From JAWPMT01 sp965227935 (GTDB lineage Bacteria; Bacteroidota; Bacteroidia; Cytophagales; Cyclobacteriaceae), in assembly GCA_965227935.1 (NCBI GenBank), contig CBDDGS010000032.1, positions 6,711 through 70,710 on the forward strand: a DNA stretch of 64,000 nt, in the 5' to 3' direction. Both the position numbers and the translations under genes were made by a program. Below are positions 49,184-56,805 of this stretch, in pieces; within the stretch, counting starts at the first letter, position 1; the number at the start of each line of letters is the position of its first letter. The notes beneath the pieces are model-generated. The model saw nothing but the letters and a program-made list of their open reading frames with translations, was not told the DNA's origin and made no database searches.

Positions 49184-50417
49184 TTTTCTCCTCCAGCAGC
49201 TTCACCGGATCAGGCATAGAGGGCTGTTCTTCTTGCGCCTCCATGTCCCAAACCCAGCTATTAAGGCTTGGATCTTCTACCAACTCGTCCAATGCCTCTC
49301 TGTAGTCTTCAGTAGCACCAGGCGGAACTACGTACAATGCCGTATTCTTAGGCGAAGTGTCTGTCAATACTGCAAAGGCTAAAGGCCGATCTGAGCCCAT
49401 GTTGTAACGCAAACCCTTAGTGAAGTGTCTGCCAGAATTCATGAGCGACGTAACCAACAAATGGTCGAACCCATTTTCGATGGGCAACCATTCCTCATTA
49501 ACGAGGATCAATGAAAGCTCCAGGAACTCCAGCCGACCACTCACAGATACATTGACCGTCCCAATAACAAGAAGGTGGGAGTTTTCCAGCTCATCCCACA
49601 TTTCCATGGCAGACATGAAACGTTTTTGAAGTCGCTCATACAGTTTTTTGTCCAGCATAATGTGCTTTTCGGGCATATGCTTTATCACAGCCTTGAACCC
49701 ATATCGGGATGGGTCAAATGACTTGACCTCCCCCATCAAAAGCATTAAAGGCCGTGCGCCATTCTTTTCTGATGCAAAGGTCATAAGCCTTGCAAGACGG
49801 CGATTCTCAATTTCTTCTTTCCGGTCGAGGAAAAAGGTTTCCGGGATGTATAAATACTGCGCCAACGGATTGTTTTTTGTCGTCATCGATGCGGATGCCA
49901 ACAAAAGCCTTTGCCGTACAGCGGCCCAATTCTTTCGTCCGGTGTCAGTCGGTCGCCACTGATTTAGCTTTCCTCTCTCCCAAAAATAGTGGAAAAGAGA
50001 AAGCAATGTGAGCCTTTTAGGGTCTGCTGAAACAGTGTCAGATTGAGATTCACCTGTTGGTGCAGGAGCCCTGCCACCTTTCTTTTGTGACAAAGAAAAA
50101 GCTAATTTCAAATTAGCATCACCTGTTATCTGGTCTTCGGTTATGGCTTCGCCCATTACCTCGCCTAAACCAGATAGCTGCGCCGGCGGCTCATAGGAAT
50201 TACACCACGAATGGTGCTCTCCAGCGCTTGAAGGCATTCTTTTTAAATAGAAGCGATGATTGATTTGCGCAATATACATTTCGATGCCGCCTTCCCGGCA
50301 CATGCATAGCGGCCTCAACCGTTTATTATATGCATCCTTTAAAAGGTCAGGCAGAGAAGGGTCGCGCCGCCCCACCCTTTTGCCATCGATCATAAGGTCA
50401 AAATCAGTAGCCACCAT
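49164..50417 (-). CDS. DUF1173-family protein
   Basis: The product has 417 residues. The N-terminus shows the DUF1173 pattern RPLCMCREGGIEMYIAQINH, then RFYLKRMPSSAGEHHSWCNS, with Cys and His positions that could bind zinc. A winged-helix-like segment follows (LTLLSLFHYFWERGKLNQWR). The C-terminal half (PLMLLMGEVKSFDPSRYGFK ...) is alpha/beta. DUF1173 proteins are found almost only on plasmids and integrative elements and their function is not known. ATG 50417 lies two bases after the nuclease stop. Confidence 0.8.
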   Translation of the reverse strand: MVATDFDLMIDGKRVGRRDPSLPDLLKDAYNKRLRPLCMCREGGIEMYIAQINHRFYLKRMPSSAGEHHSWCNSYEPPAQLSGLGEVMGEAITEDQITGDANLKLAFSLSQKKGGRAPAPTGESQSDTVSADPKRLTLLSLFHYFWERGKLNQWRPTDTGRKNWAAVRQRLLLASASMTTKNNPLAQYLYIPETFFLDRKEEIENRRLARLMTFASEKNGARPLMLLMGEVKSFDPSRYGFKAVIKHMPEKHIMLDKKLYERLQKRFMSAMEMWDELENSHLLVIGTVNVSVSGRLEFLELSLILVNEEWLPIENGFDHLLVTSLMNSGRHFTKGLRYNMGSDRPLAFAVLTDTSPKNTALYVVPPGATEDYREALDELVEDPSLNSWVWDMEAQEEQPSMPDPVKLLEEKNGKDHI

Positions 50418-50419
50418 TA

Positions 50420-50857
50420 TTAGCACCACCCCTTACGTTTGCCGCCGGCATATGGGCGTGCATAGCCTTGAGCAATGAGATAGCTACCCAGGTCCCTTCC
50501 ATCAACGATAACGTTGGCATCGATTCTAAAGTATTTATCGCGCTTTATATTATGGAGTGATATTGATTTTGCAGACCGAAGGATTGCGACTGTTACTTTT
50601 TTGGCTTTCCTGGCCAAAAGGATTTCGTCACGGCAAGCCCCTTTTAATTCTGGAGTATCTGCATTTATTAAGCGGATTGGGATTCGCTCCCCAATGATGG
50701 GAGGCCAGCCATTTATATTTACTCTGAATGTATCCCCATCGTAGATGCTGGTGACTTCTACGTTTTCCACATTCCCATATGTCTTATCTCGGTATGCTAT
50801 TGCGTTATTTACGAGAAACAGCAGACAAATAGCTACCGCATAAATTCCATTTCGCAT
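50420..50857 (-). CDS. secreted staphylococcal-nuclease-like (SNase) protein
   Basis: The product has 145 residues. After a signal peptide (AVAICLLFLVNNAIAY) comes the OB-fold nuclease: VTSIYDGDTFRVNI, RIPIRLINADTPELKG with the Arg and Glu of the active site, and KRDKYFRIDANVIVDGRDLG with the second Arg, ending IAQGYARPYAGGKRKGWC. The calcium and catalytic residues appear present, so it may be an active periplasmic nuclease. It has a strong ribosome site (AAGGAGGTTGAA) and a TTAACACCT-type promoter. SNase-like genes are frequent on conjugative plasmids. Confidence 0.88.
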   Translation of the reverse strand: MRNGIYAVAICLLFLVNNAIAYRDKTYGNVENVEVTSIYDGDTFRVNINGWPPIIGERIPIRLINADTPELKGACRDEILLARKAKKVTVAILRSAKSISLHNIKRDKYFRIDANVIVDGRDLGSYLIAQGYARPYAGGKRKGWC

Positions 50858-50878
50858 TTCAACCTCCTTGTGAATGCA

Positions 50879-50907
50879 ATACTAAGGTGTTAATAAGGCC
50901 TCATCAA
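50879..50907 (-). promoter_or_regulatory. promoter with TTAACACCT element (50.9 kb)
   Basis: On the minus strand TTGATG (50907-50902) and TAGTAT (50884-50879) are 17 bases apart, with GGCCTTATTAACACCT between them. It directly precedes the SNase ribosome site. Confidence 0.75.
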
Positions 50908-50911
50908 CTAA

Positions 50912-51439
50912 TTAGGCCTTTTTCTTGCACCAAGGGTTGGCCGCCCTTCCTTCCACCGGCCAGGCCAAGCGGTTTTTTGTCAGGAGCCTTCCCAGGGACT
51001 CCCCACTGAAAAAAATGTCGTATGATTCTTTGATTCGCCCATTTTCTTTAAAGTCAGGTTTGTGTAAGGTTACAGGGCGCTGAGTCTGTGCAAAGTGTTG
51101 ATCTATATACTTTGCCAGTTCTTGAGCCGCTTTTGACTCTGAATGGCATTCAGAACCGTCTCTCTTCGGGAATCGATAGCCGGTGATCGTTATGGCTTCA
51201 CTGCTTTCTGACCCTGGCAATGAGACCATAAAAGCAGAATCTGAGGATATTCCAGTGACTATTGTTGAATCCTGGCCAAACCCGATGCGCCTTTTTTCGT
51301 CCCCATCGGCGCCATCTTTCCGCCCAATAAATAACAGGGTCAGGACTATACACAAAATGATACCCCCCGCACCTTGAAGGTATCTTGAAGCTTCGGATTC
51401 GCGCTTTTTCCCCTGCTTATTGGGGTTATTCAATATCAT
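50912..51439 (-). CDS. membrane-anchored protein related to the SNase fold, 175 aa
   Basis: One membrane helix (GGIILCIVLTLLFIGR) anchors a periplasmic domain. The C-terminal part (SYDIFFSGESLGRLLTKNRL ... NPWC) matches the end of the neighbouring nuclease (DLGSYLIAQGYA ... GWC), and EAITITGYRFPKRDG sits where the active-site loop should be but lacks the Arg/Glu pair. It therefore looks like a catalytically dead paralogue. The two genes may form a functional pair; this is inference. Confidence 0.55.
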   Translation of the reverse strand: MILNNPNKQGKKRESEASRYLQGAGGIILCIVLTLLFIGRKDGADGDEKRRIGFGQDSTIVTGISSDSAFMVSLPGSESSEAITITGYRFPKRDGSECHSESKAAQELAKYIDQHFAQTQRPVTLHKPDFKENGRIKESYDIFFSGESLGRLLTKNRLAWPVEGRAANPWCKKKA

Positions 51440-51525
51440 AATAACGTCCTTGTTATTGCAGCTTTACAGTTCGGTGAAACACATGATCATTTCCAGTTTC
51501 AGTAACAACCAGGGTCTGTCGTAGC

Positions 51526-51861
51526 ATGGTTGATGACAAAAGCCGGCAGGCCAGATTCGGTAAAGTTCTCCGCAATGTTCGCCTTGAAGAAGAGGTCAGC
51601 TCCTTCATGAATCGCTTTGCCGAAGATAATAGCCTTTATGTCTTTGAAGTCTACGACCAGGCTGTTTCAACTTTCCTAGCCTCACAAAAAGGGCAGACGC
51701 CCACACTAAGAGTAAGCCCCCGCAGTGCGCCTCATTGTGGATTCTGGATCAAGGAATCTACCCTAAAGAAGGCAGAGGCCTTTGCCCAAGATTTGGATTG
51801 CCCGACCAACCGCCTACTATACACAGCTATCTGGACCTGGTACGAAAACAAGGCCAGCTAA
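51526..51861 (+). CDS. small protein at the head of the transfer operon, possible regulator
   Basis: The product has 111 residues. It is the first plus-strand gene before the mating-pair-formation operon, separated from it by a promoter and hairpin. The sequence is helical (FGKVLRNVRLEEEVSSFMNR, CGFWIKESTLKKAEAFAQDL, TNRLLYTAIWTWYENKAS). WIKESTLKKAEAFAQDLDCP resembles the strand-helix part of a ribbon-helix-helix protein. A regulator of transfer genes would fit the position, but no family is certain. Confidence 0.55.
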   Translation: MVDDKSRQARFGKVLRNVRLEEEVSSFMNRFAEDNSLYVFEVYDQAVSTFLASQKGQTPTLRVSPRSAPHCGFWIKESTLKKAEAFAQDLDCPTNRLLYTAIWTWYENKAS

Positions 51862-51878
51862 AAAAGCCCCCCTAGTTC

Positions 51879-51908
51879 TTGACCCTACCATTTAGCCCAT
51901 GATCTAAT
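51879..51908 (+). promoter_or_regulatory. putative promoter of the transfer operon
   Basis: TTGACC (51879-51884) and TCTAAT (51903-51908) are 18 bases apart, upstream of the secreted protein, dsbC and the tra genes. A GGTGTTAACG element (51947-51956), also present in the relaxase operon promoter region (7215-7224), lies at the first start codon. Confidence 0.5.
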
Positions 51909-51915
51909 CCGGCTT

Positions 51916-51937
51916 GGGCGCAAGGAGCGCCCTATTT
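51916..51937 (+). terminator. hairpin in the transfer-operon leader
   Basis: GGGCGC-AAGGA-GCGCCC is followed by TATTTC. It could end transcripts from the upstream gene or attenuate the operon. Confidence 0.4.
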
Positions 51938-51956
51938 CAAAATCGGGGTGTTAACG

Positions 51957-52262
51957 ATGAAGTTACCATGGATGGGGCTGGCTTCCCTCATTATCATAAG
52001 TCTTTCTGTCCTCTCCTATGCATCTGGCAATGATAGTCAGAACAATAGGGGGGAAGAATTAGTAGTATCCTCCTCCAACGGATCCTTCTGGATCTATCCA
52101 AAGCGCCTGCATGATTTACGGTGGTATCGCTCAACGGAACGTGCCCCCTACTCTATTCATCCGCTTTATTCTTCTCGACTGAATCCGACTGTGGATCATC
52201 GTGGTGCTGATTTGGCCCCAGAAAAACCTCGCGGCCTATATCTCAAACTAAACATTCAATAG
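51957..52262 (+). CDS. small exported protein, 101 aa
   Basis: The N-terminus is a signal peptide (GLASLIIISLSVLSYASGN). The mature part is hydrophilic with many Arg and Tyr (WIYPKRLHDLRWYRSTERAP, YSIHPLYSSRLNPTVDHRGA). It is the first gene of the transfer operon, 16 bases upstream of dsbC. No family recognised; a periplasmic accessory of pilus assembly is possible. Confidence 0.55.
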   Translation: MKLPWMGLASLIIISLSVLSYASGNDSQNNRGEELVVSSSNGSFWIYPKRLHDLRWYRSTERAPYSIHPLYSSRLNPTVDHRGADLAPEKPRGLYLKLNIQ

Positions 52263-52278
52263 AAAGGCAAGGACAGCT

Positions 52279-53022
52279 ATGCGAGCTCTCAATAAAGTAA
52301 TGATGCTGGTGTTAACGTATGCATTAACACTCGCAGCCTCTACTCTTGGAGTGGCCAGCTCTATCACTGATGTTGAACAAGCCCAAGATCAACTCAAGGC
52401 AACTTTTTCCAACCTGGAAGTTGTTAACGTGGGCGCATCTCCTATCGAAGGTTTGTATGAAGTAAACCTTGGTACGCAGATTATTTATTTCCACCCTGAG
52501 TCAAAGCTTCTCGTATTTGGGGAGATATTCAATTCCGAGGGGGAGTCCCTAACCGCCAAGGCCATGCAAAAACAAGCCATGACCACCCTTGGCGGATTCG
52601 ATATGTCGAACACATTGGTCATTGGCCCGGAAGATGGCAAAGAGATCATCGAGATTACCGATCCCGATTGCCCATATTGCCGCAGAATGGCCCAGTTTAT
52701 CGATGGCCTACCAGACGACACCAAAGTACGTCGTCGCATCATTTTTGATACCCGGGCCCATCCGTCAGCCAAAAAGAAAGCTGCCCACATTCTCTGTTCT
52801 GACGAACCCGAAGTTGAATTTGCCCGGGTTTACCAAAATAAAGTTACCGAATTCAAATCCTGTCCGGGTGTTTTTGATCGTCTTCAGAAACATCAAGACA
52901 TGGCCCTGGCACTTGGAGTCTCTGCGACTCCAACTGTAATCCTGGACGGAAGCATGGAGGTAGGTTTCCGACCAGGCGCAATCCTTGACTACCTCAACAG
53001 CTCAGACAAATCAGAGGAGTGA
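52279..53022 (+). CDS. dsbC: DsbC-like periplasmic disulfide isomerase
   Basis: The product has 247 residues. A signal peptide (MMLVLTYALTLAASTLGVAS) is followed by the DsbC N-terminal dimerisation domain (LKATFSNLEVVNVGASPIEG) and a thioredoxin fold with active site DPDCPYCRRMAQ. The cis-Pro loop is GVSATPTVILDG. In F-type transfer systems such proteins (DsbC, TrbB) fold the many cysteine-rich Tra proteins; TraU and the two TraN-like products here are cysteine-rich. It precedes the pilin gene by three bases. Confidence 0.9.
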   Translation: MRALNKVMMLVLTYALTLAASTLGVASSITDVEQAQDQLKATFSNLEVVNVGASPIEGLYEVNLGTQIIYFHPESKLLVFGEIFNSEGESLTAKAMQKQAMTTLGGFDMSNTLVIGPEDGKEIIEITDPDCPYCRRMAQFIDGLPDDTKVRRRIIFDTRAHPSAKKKAAHILCSDEPEVEFARVYQNKVTEFKSCPGVFDRLQKHQDMALALGVSATPTVILDGSMEVGFRPGAILDYLNSSDKSEE

Positions 53023-53025
53023 GCT

Positions 53026-53424
53026 ATGGAAGCCGTATCACACGGAAGTAACGCCTTCATGGAAGGTATTTACGAAAAGCGTTGGACAATTCTGTTGTCC
53101 GTCCTGGCCCTTGCTGCTGTAGTGGCAGCCAGCACTGCACACGCATTTACTGCACCGACCACCGGTCAGTTCATGTACGAGGCTTACGATTTCTTCATCA
53201 ATGACCTTCTGAAAGGTCCGGTGGGTTTCGTGATTTCGGCTGTGTGTGTGCTCTGGGGCCTTTTCTCTGTTCGTGGCAACTGGATCATGGGCCTTGTGCT
53301 TATCATTATTGGCACAGTGGTTTTCAAGATCGACGCGATCACTCAGAGCTTCGGCGCCATGGTGACGATGGTGGAAGCTGGGGCAGACCCAGCCACTATT
53401 GCACAGATGGTTACTGCAAAGTAA
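53026..53424 (+). CDS. traA: conjugative pilin precursor (TraA-like)
   Basis: The product has 132 residues. A long leader with a hydrophobic segment ending AAVVAASTAHA-FTAP suggests cleavage by leader peptidase to a mature pilin of about 90 residues. The mature part has two hydrophobic helices (KGPVGFVISAVCVLWGLFSV and NWIMGLVLIIIGTVVFK) separated by a short basic loop, the arrangement of F and VirB2 pilins. The gene is followed by a strong terminator, typical where pilin is made in excess. Confidence 0.82.
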   Translation: MEAVSHGSNAFMEGIYEKRWTILLSVLALAAVVAASTAHAFTAPTTGQFMYEAYDFFINDLLKGPVGFVISAVCVLWGLFSVRGNWIMGLVLIIIGTVVFKIDAITQSFGAMVTMVEAGADPATIAQMVTAK

Positions 53425-53430
53425 CTGCGG

Positions 53431-53461
53431 AACCGCCGTGTGCAAGCACGGCGGTTTTTTT
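53431..53461 (+). terminator. rho-independent terminator/attenuator after the pilin gene
   Basis: AACCGCCGTG (53431-53440) pairs with CACGGCGGTT (53447-53456) and runs into seven T. Most transcripts probably end here, giving more pilin than downstream Tra proteins. The traL start lies four bases beyond. Confidence 0.85.
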
Positions 53462-53464
53462 CTC

Positions 53465-53731
53465 ATGACTGCAAAAGTACCCAAGTATTCCCATCTTTCC
53501 CCACCGATCCTCATTTTCGATACCGAGGAAGTGATGCTGCTAGGGGTCTTATATCTTGTCGCCATGGTTCTTGGTGGCTGGTTTTGGCTGGTTTTTATCG
53601 GTGGCGGACCTTTAACCATCATGTATAAGCGGAAAAAGCCCAGGGGATACTTTTCACACATATTCTATCGTATCGGCTTTAAGAAATTGGTGAATTATCC
53701 TGACCCGTCAGCACAGGTGTTCTACGAATGA
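53465..53731 (+). CDS. traL: pilus assembly protein TraL
   Basis: The 88-residue inner-membrane protein has a short N-terminal segment (KYSHLSPPILIFDTEEVML), two hydrophobic stretches (GVLYLVAMVLGGWFWLVFIG, GGPLTIMYKR) and a basic end (GFKKLVNYPDPSAQVFYE), as in TraL/VirB3-like proteins. ATG 53465 keeps the conserved N-terminus but has only T-rich sequence upstream; a GAGGAAG-preceded ATG at 53533 would lose it. Poor initiation may be part of the attenuation. It overlaps traE by four bases. Confidence 0.82.
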   Translation: MTAKVPKYSHLSPPILIFDTEEVMLLGVLYLVAMVLGGWFWLVFIGGGPLTIMYKRKKPRGYFSHIFYRIGFKKLVNYPDPSAQVFYE

Positions 53732-54363
53732 AATTACTAGGCCCAAAGAAAAAAGGGAACGAGGAAAGCGACAAGGATTTGGAGCGCTCCATAACCAAAA
53801 GATTCTTGTTCCAAGGAACCAATATTGTCGATGACAATAGGATTCTTCGGGTTCTGGTAGCGGTGATTACCATCGCTACGGTTTTCAATGCTTATAACAA
53901 TTATCAAATGTCGCATAAACAAAGAACCGTGATCATGCCTCCCGGTGTTTCCACTACTGATATGTGGGTAATTGACAACCAGGCCTCAACTCAATACCTG
54001 CGCATGATGACTGAGTTCATTGCTCGTACATGGGGCGATGTTGGTGCCGCAAATGCCAGCTCTCAAATGTCACTCCTTCTGGGTATGGTACATCCCAGCG
54101 TTGTCCGCGATAGACGCGAAGAGTGGCTTGAACGAGCAAAAAAGCTTGCCAGGTACAAGCTGGTGAGCTTCTACATTGAAATTCCCCAAAACCAAAACCT
54201 GGAAGTCACAAATAATTCTTCGATGACCATTGAAGCCAGAAGAAACAAGGTTGTTTCGCGCCACATCGAGGAAACGGTAAAGGTCGTTTACACCATCGAC
54301 TACCGGATCGAAAATGGCCAGTTTTGGATAATCGATATCAAGGAGAGATTTGATGATGCGTAA
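53728..54363 (+). CDS. traE: pilus assembly protein TraE
   Basis: The 211-residue VirB5/VirB8-like inner-membrane protein has one N-terminal helix (ILRVLVAVITIATVFNAYNN) and a periplasmic domain (PPGVSTTDMWVIDNQASTQY, VSFYIEIPQNQNLEVTNNSS, ETVKVVYTIDYRIENGQFWI). Length and layout match TraE. It helps to assemble the channel core. ATGA overlap with traL and overlap with traK indicate translational coupling. Confidence 0.9.
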   Translation: MKLLGPKKKGNEESDKDLERSITKRFLFQGTNIVDDNRILRVLVAVITIATVFNAYNNYQMSHKQRTVIMPPGVSTTDMWVIDNQASTQYLRMMTEFIARTWGDVGAANASSQMSLLLGMVHPSVVRDRREEWLERAKKLARYKLVSFYIEIPQNQNLEVTNNSSMTIEARRNKVVSRHIEETVKVVYTIDYRIENGQFWIIDIKERFDDA

Positions 54364-55090
54364 AGCATTGGGTTTGGTTTTGGCATTCCTCATTCCCCCT
54401 ATGGGTTTTGCAGAAATAATGCCAGGTTCCATTGAGGAAGTGCAGCTCTCTAACCGAGACGTAAACCATATCGTCTGTAAGTCTGGCGATATCAATGACG
54501 TTGTTTTCTCACAGGAAAAACCATCGACTGTTAAAGTGAATGGAAGCAATGCATTCATTAAATTTCTGATCAAAGATGATGGCTTTGCTCAACAGTATGT
54601 CACTGTCCGCAGTGAATTTTATATTGTTTGTGATGGCGAGGTTTACACCTTGATTTCTGTCCCTCAAAACATCCCAGCGCAGCGGATTGTATTAGGGACA
54701 GATAAGCACAAAACCATGGCCGGAAATATTGAAATGTATGGCGCAATGTCACTTGAAGAACAAGTGGTTGATCTGACTGTTCGCGCTATGAAAGGAGAGC
54801 TTCCTGATTCAGTAAGAATCAACGGCCCCAAAGAAAAGGGTTGGCTATCTTCCATGGTTCCTGGTGCAGAAATTCAGGAAATACGCACTATTCAGCTTGA
54901 AGGAGTTGGACTTACACTGACTGAGTATGCAGTAAGGTCCAAGAATCGCGCCAAACTAGATGAAAGAATGTTTTTATCAACAAAGTTTGGATCAAACATC
55001 GTAGGTATCACGATTCATCCACTTGAAGTACGCCCTTCAGAGGTGAGCCGGGCTTACATTGTTCAGAAAGGGGTCAGCTATGAACATTAA
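54353..55090 (+). CDS. traK: secretin-like channel protein TraK
   Basis: The 245-residue periplasmic/outer-membrane core component (VirB9-like) has a signal peptide (ALGLVLAFLIPPMGFA) followed by the beta-rich N-domain (PGSIEEVQLSNRDVNHIVCK, FIKFLIKDDGFAQQYVTVRS) and VPQNIPAQRIVLG. Two ATG codons (54353, 54356) stand behind AAGGAGAGATTTG. With TraB and TraV it forms the outer-membrane core complex. It overlaps traB by 11 bases. Confidence 0.9.
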   Translation: MMRKALGLVLAFLIPPMGFAEIMPGSIEEVQLSNRDVNHIVCKSGDINDVVFSQEKPSTVKVNGSNAFIKFLIKDDGFAQQYVTVRSEFYIVCDGEVYTLISVPQNIPAQRIVLGTDKHKTMAGNIEMYGAMSLEEQVVDLTVRAMKGELPDSVRINGPKEKGWLSSMVPGAEIQEIRTIQLEGVGLTLTEYAVRSKNRAKLDERMFLSTKFGSNIVGITIHPLEVRPSEVSRAYIVQKGVSYEH

Positions 55091-56273
55091 GGACAAATGG
55101 GAAGACCTCTCTCCAGAGGACAAAACAAAAGCGAAATTCGCTGGTGTGGTATTGGGCATTTTCATTTTGCTCATCATCATTTATTACTCCTCTGATAAGT
55201 CAAAGCAGGACCAGGTTGTCCCCGACAAAAAAGAATCCGTGGCTCTTGAGAACGACCTTCTTGAAGATGACATCCGTGCAGCCGCCGATGAAAAAGTAGC
55301 TGAGCAAGAGGAAAAGTTAAAACTCCAGCAAGAGCAGCTGGACGCGATGCAAGATCTTCTCGCATCGCTGAAGGACAAACCGGAGGCACCAACAGAAGCA
55401 CCCACTGACATTGATACTGAACAGGAAGAAAATTCAGGTTATGAGGGTGATGACCCATGGGCACAATTTGGCAATGCCACCACCACCGCACCGCCGCCAC
55501 CGTCCAATTTTTATAACCAACAAAATCCACAGAACCAACAACAAATGCAGCCACAACTTGTCGGTGGCATAAGCATGGTGGAAGGAATAGCGCCACAGAA
55601 GGTTTCAGATAAGGACACAAAAAAAAAGAATACGATATTCCTTCCCCCTTCATTCATGAAGGCAGATTTATTGGTAGGGATTGATGCAATGGCTTCATCC
55701 GCCGGTTCAAGCAACCCCGAAACCATTGTGTTTCGCGTGAATGCGCCTGCAGTTTTACCTAATGAGCTAAAGGCTAACCTAAGCGGTTGTTTCGTCGTCG
55801 CGGATGCATTCGGGAACCTTGCGAAAGAGAGAATCCAGGTGCGCCTTCAGTCATTGGAATGCCTAGGCATAAATGGGCATTCAGTTATAAGCGAAACCGT
55901 TAAAGGCTTCGCAGCTGATGAAGACGGCAAGCGTGATCTTGCTGGGATTGTCGTGAGTCGAGCGGGGACAAACCTCGCAAGGGCTGCTTTTGCCAGTGCA
56001 ATCGAAGGATTTGGTGAAGTCGCTGCAGAAAGTGCGACAACGAGCTCTATCAGCCCACTTGGCACAACCCAAGTCCTCGACACTGATCAGGCTGCAAAGG
56101 CTGGGCTTGGAAAAGGGATAGCAGGTGGCGCAAGAGAGGTATCAAAGTATCTCATGGAGCTGGTACGCCAAACCGTTCCAGTTATCGAAGTAGGCGCCGC
56201 AAAAAAGGTCACACTTTTTATTCAGGAAGCTGTAGAGCTAGAAATCAGGGAGACAGGCAATGAAAAACTATAA
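55080..56273 (+). CDS. traB: channel scaffold protein TraB (VirB10-like)
   Basis: The 397-residue inner-membrane scaffold has one membrane helix (FAGVVLGIFILLIIIYYSS, about 25-43). A coiled coil (EKVAEQEEKLKLQQEQLDAM) and a Pro/Gln-rich linker (TTTAPPPPSNFYNQQNPQNQ) then cross the periplasm. The C-terminal TrbI/VirB10 barrel domain is recognisable (LSGCFVVADAFGNLAKERIQ, VRLQSLECLG). ATG 55080 lies inside the traK end behind GGGGTCAGCT. It connects inner-membrane and outer-membrane parts of the channel. Confidence 0.92.
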   Translation: MNIKDKWEDLSPEDKTKAKFAGVVLGIFILLIIIYYSSDKSKQDQVVPDKKESVALENDLLEDDIRAAADEKVAEQEEKLKLQQEQLDAMQDLLASLKDKPEAPTEAPTDIDTEQEENSGYEGDDPWAQFGNATTTAPPPPSNFYNQQNPQNQQQMQPQLVGGISMVEGIAPQKVSDKDTKKKNTIFLPPSFMKADLLVGIDAMASSAGSSNPETIVFRVNAPAVLPNELKANLSGCFVVADAFGNLAKERIQVRLQSLECLGINGHSVISETVKGFAADEDGKRDLAGIVVSRAGTNLARAAFASAIEGFGEVAAESATTSSISPLGTTQVLDTDQAAKAGLGKGIAGGAREVSKYLMELVRQTVPVIEVGAAKKVTLFIQEAVELEIRETGNEKL

Positions 56274-56805
56274 GTCGCTTATTAGGGTTTTTTTCGCCTT
56301 TTTTACGTTAGCGGGAATCCTCAGTGGCTGCTCAATATTGCCCTATGAGAACCAATATTCTTGCCGCCTTAAAGATAATTACGGGAAATGTATTAGTTCT
56401 TCAAAAGCCTATGAAGAGTCCGTTACTGGTGTCTCACAAGGACCGGCTATGAAACCTCACTCTGAACAAAAGAAAAGCAAGAAAGACAAAGCGAAGGGTG
56501 AAGAAGAATCGTCAGCTAAGCCTGAAGCGCAAACAGCGGAAAACGCATACGATGAATACAAGGAAAGGACCTACCGTGAGCTGTCCGGATTAGTGGACCA
56601 AGGCCACACACCAATGCTTAAACCAGCAACGACGATCAGAACCCTGATACTGCCATATTCGCCCGGCAACCAGGGCGAATCGATCTTCATGCCGCGATAT
56701 GTCTACAGCGTTTATGACGAGCCCAAGTGGGTATTGGGCGAGTACCTGTATAGAGATCCGAGCATCTTCAAAGGCCTGGTTGACGGTAAGGGGTACTCTA
56801 AATAA
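56260..56805 (+). CDS. traV: outer-membrane lipoprotein TraV (VirB7-like)
   Basis: The 181-residue lipoprotein has a lipobox LSGC at about residue 23 after a hydrophobic signal (RVFFAFFTLAGI). The TraV signature follows: YSCRLKDNYGKCISSSKAYE. A basic linker (EQKKSKKDKAKGEEE) leads to a C-terminal region (KPATTIRTLILPYSPGNQGE) that contacts TraK and TraB. It shares its last base with the traC start (TAATG). Confidence 0.9.
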   Translation: MKNYKSLIRVFFAFFTLAGILSGCSILPYENQYSCRLKDNYGKCISSSKAYEESVTGVSQGPAMKPHSEQKKSKKDKAKGEEESSAKPEAQTAENAYDEYKERTYRELSGLVDQGHTPMLKPATTIRTLILPYSPGNQGESIFMPRYVYSVYDEPKWVLGEYLYRDPSIFKGLVDGKGYSK

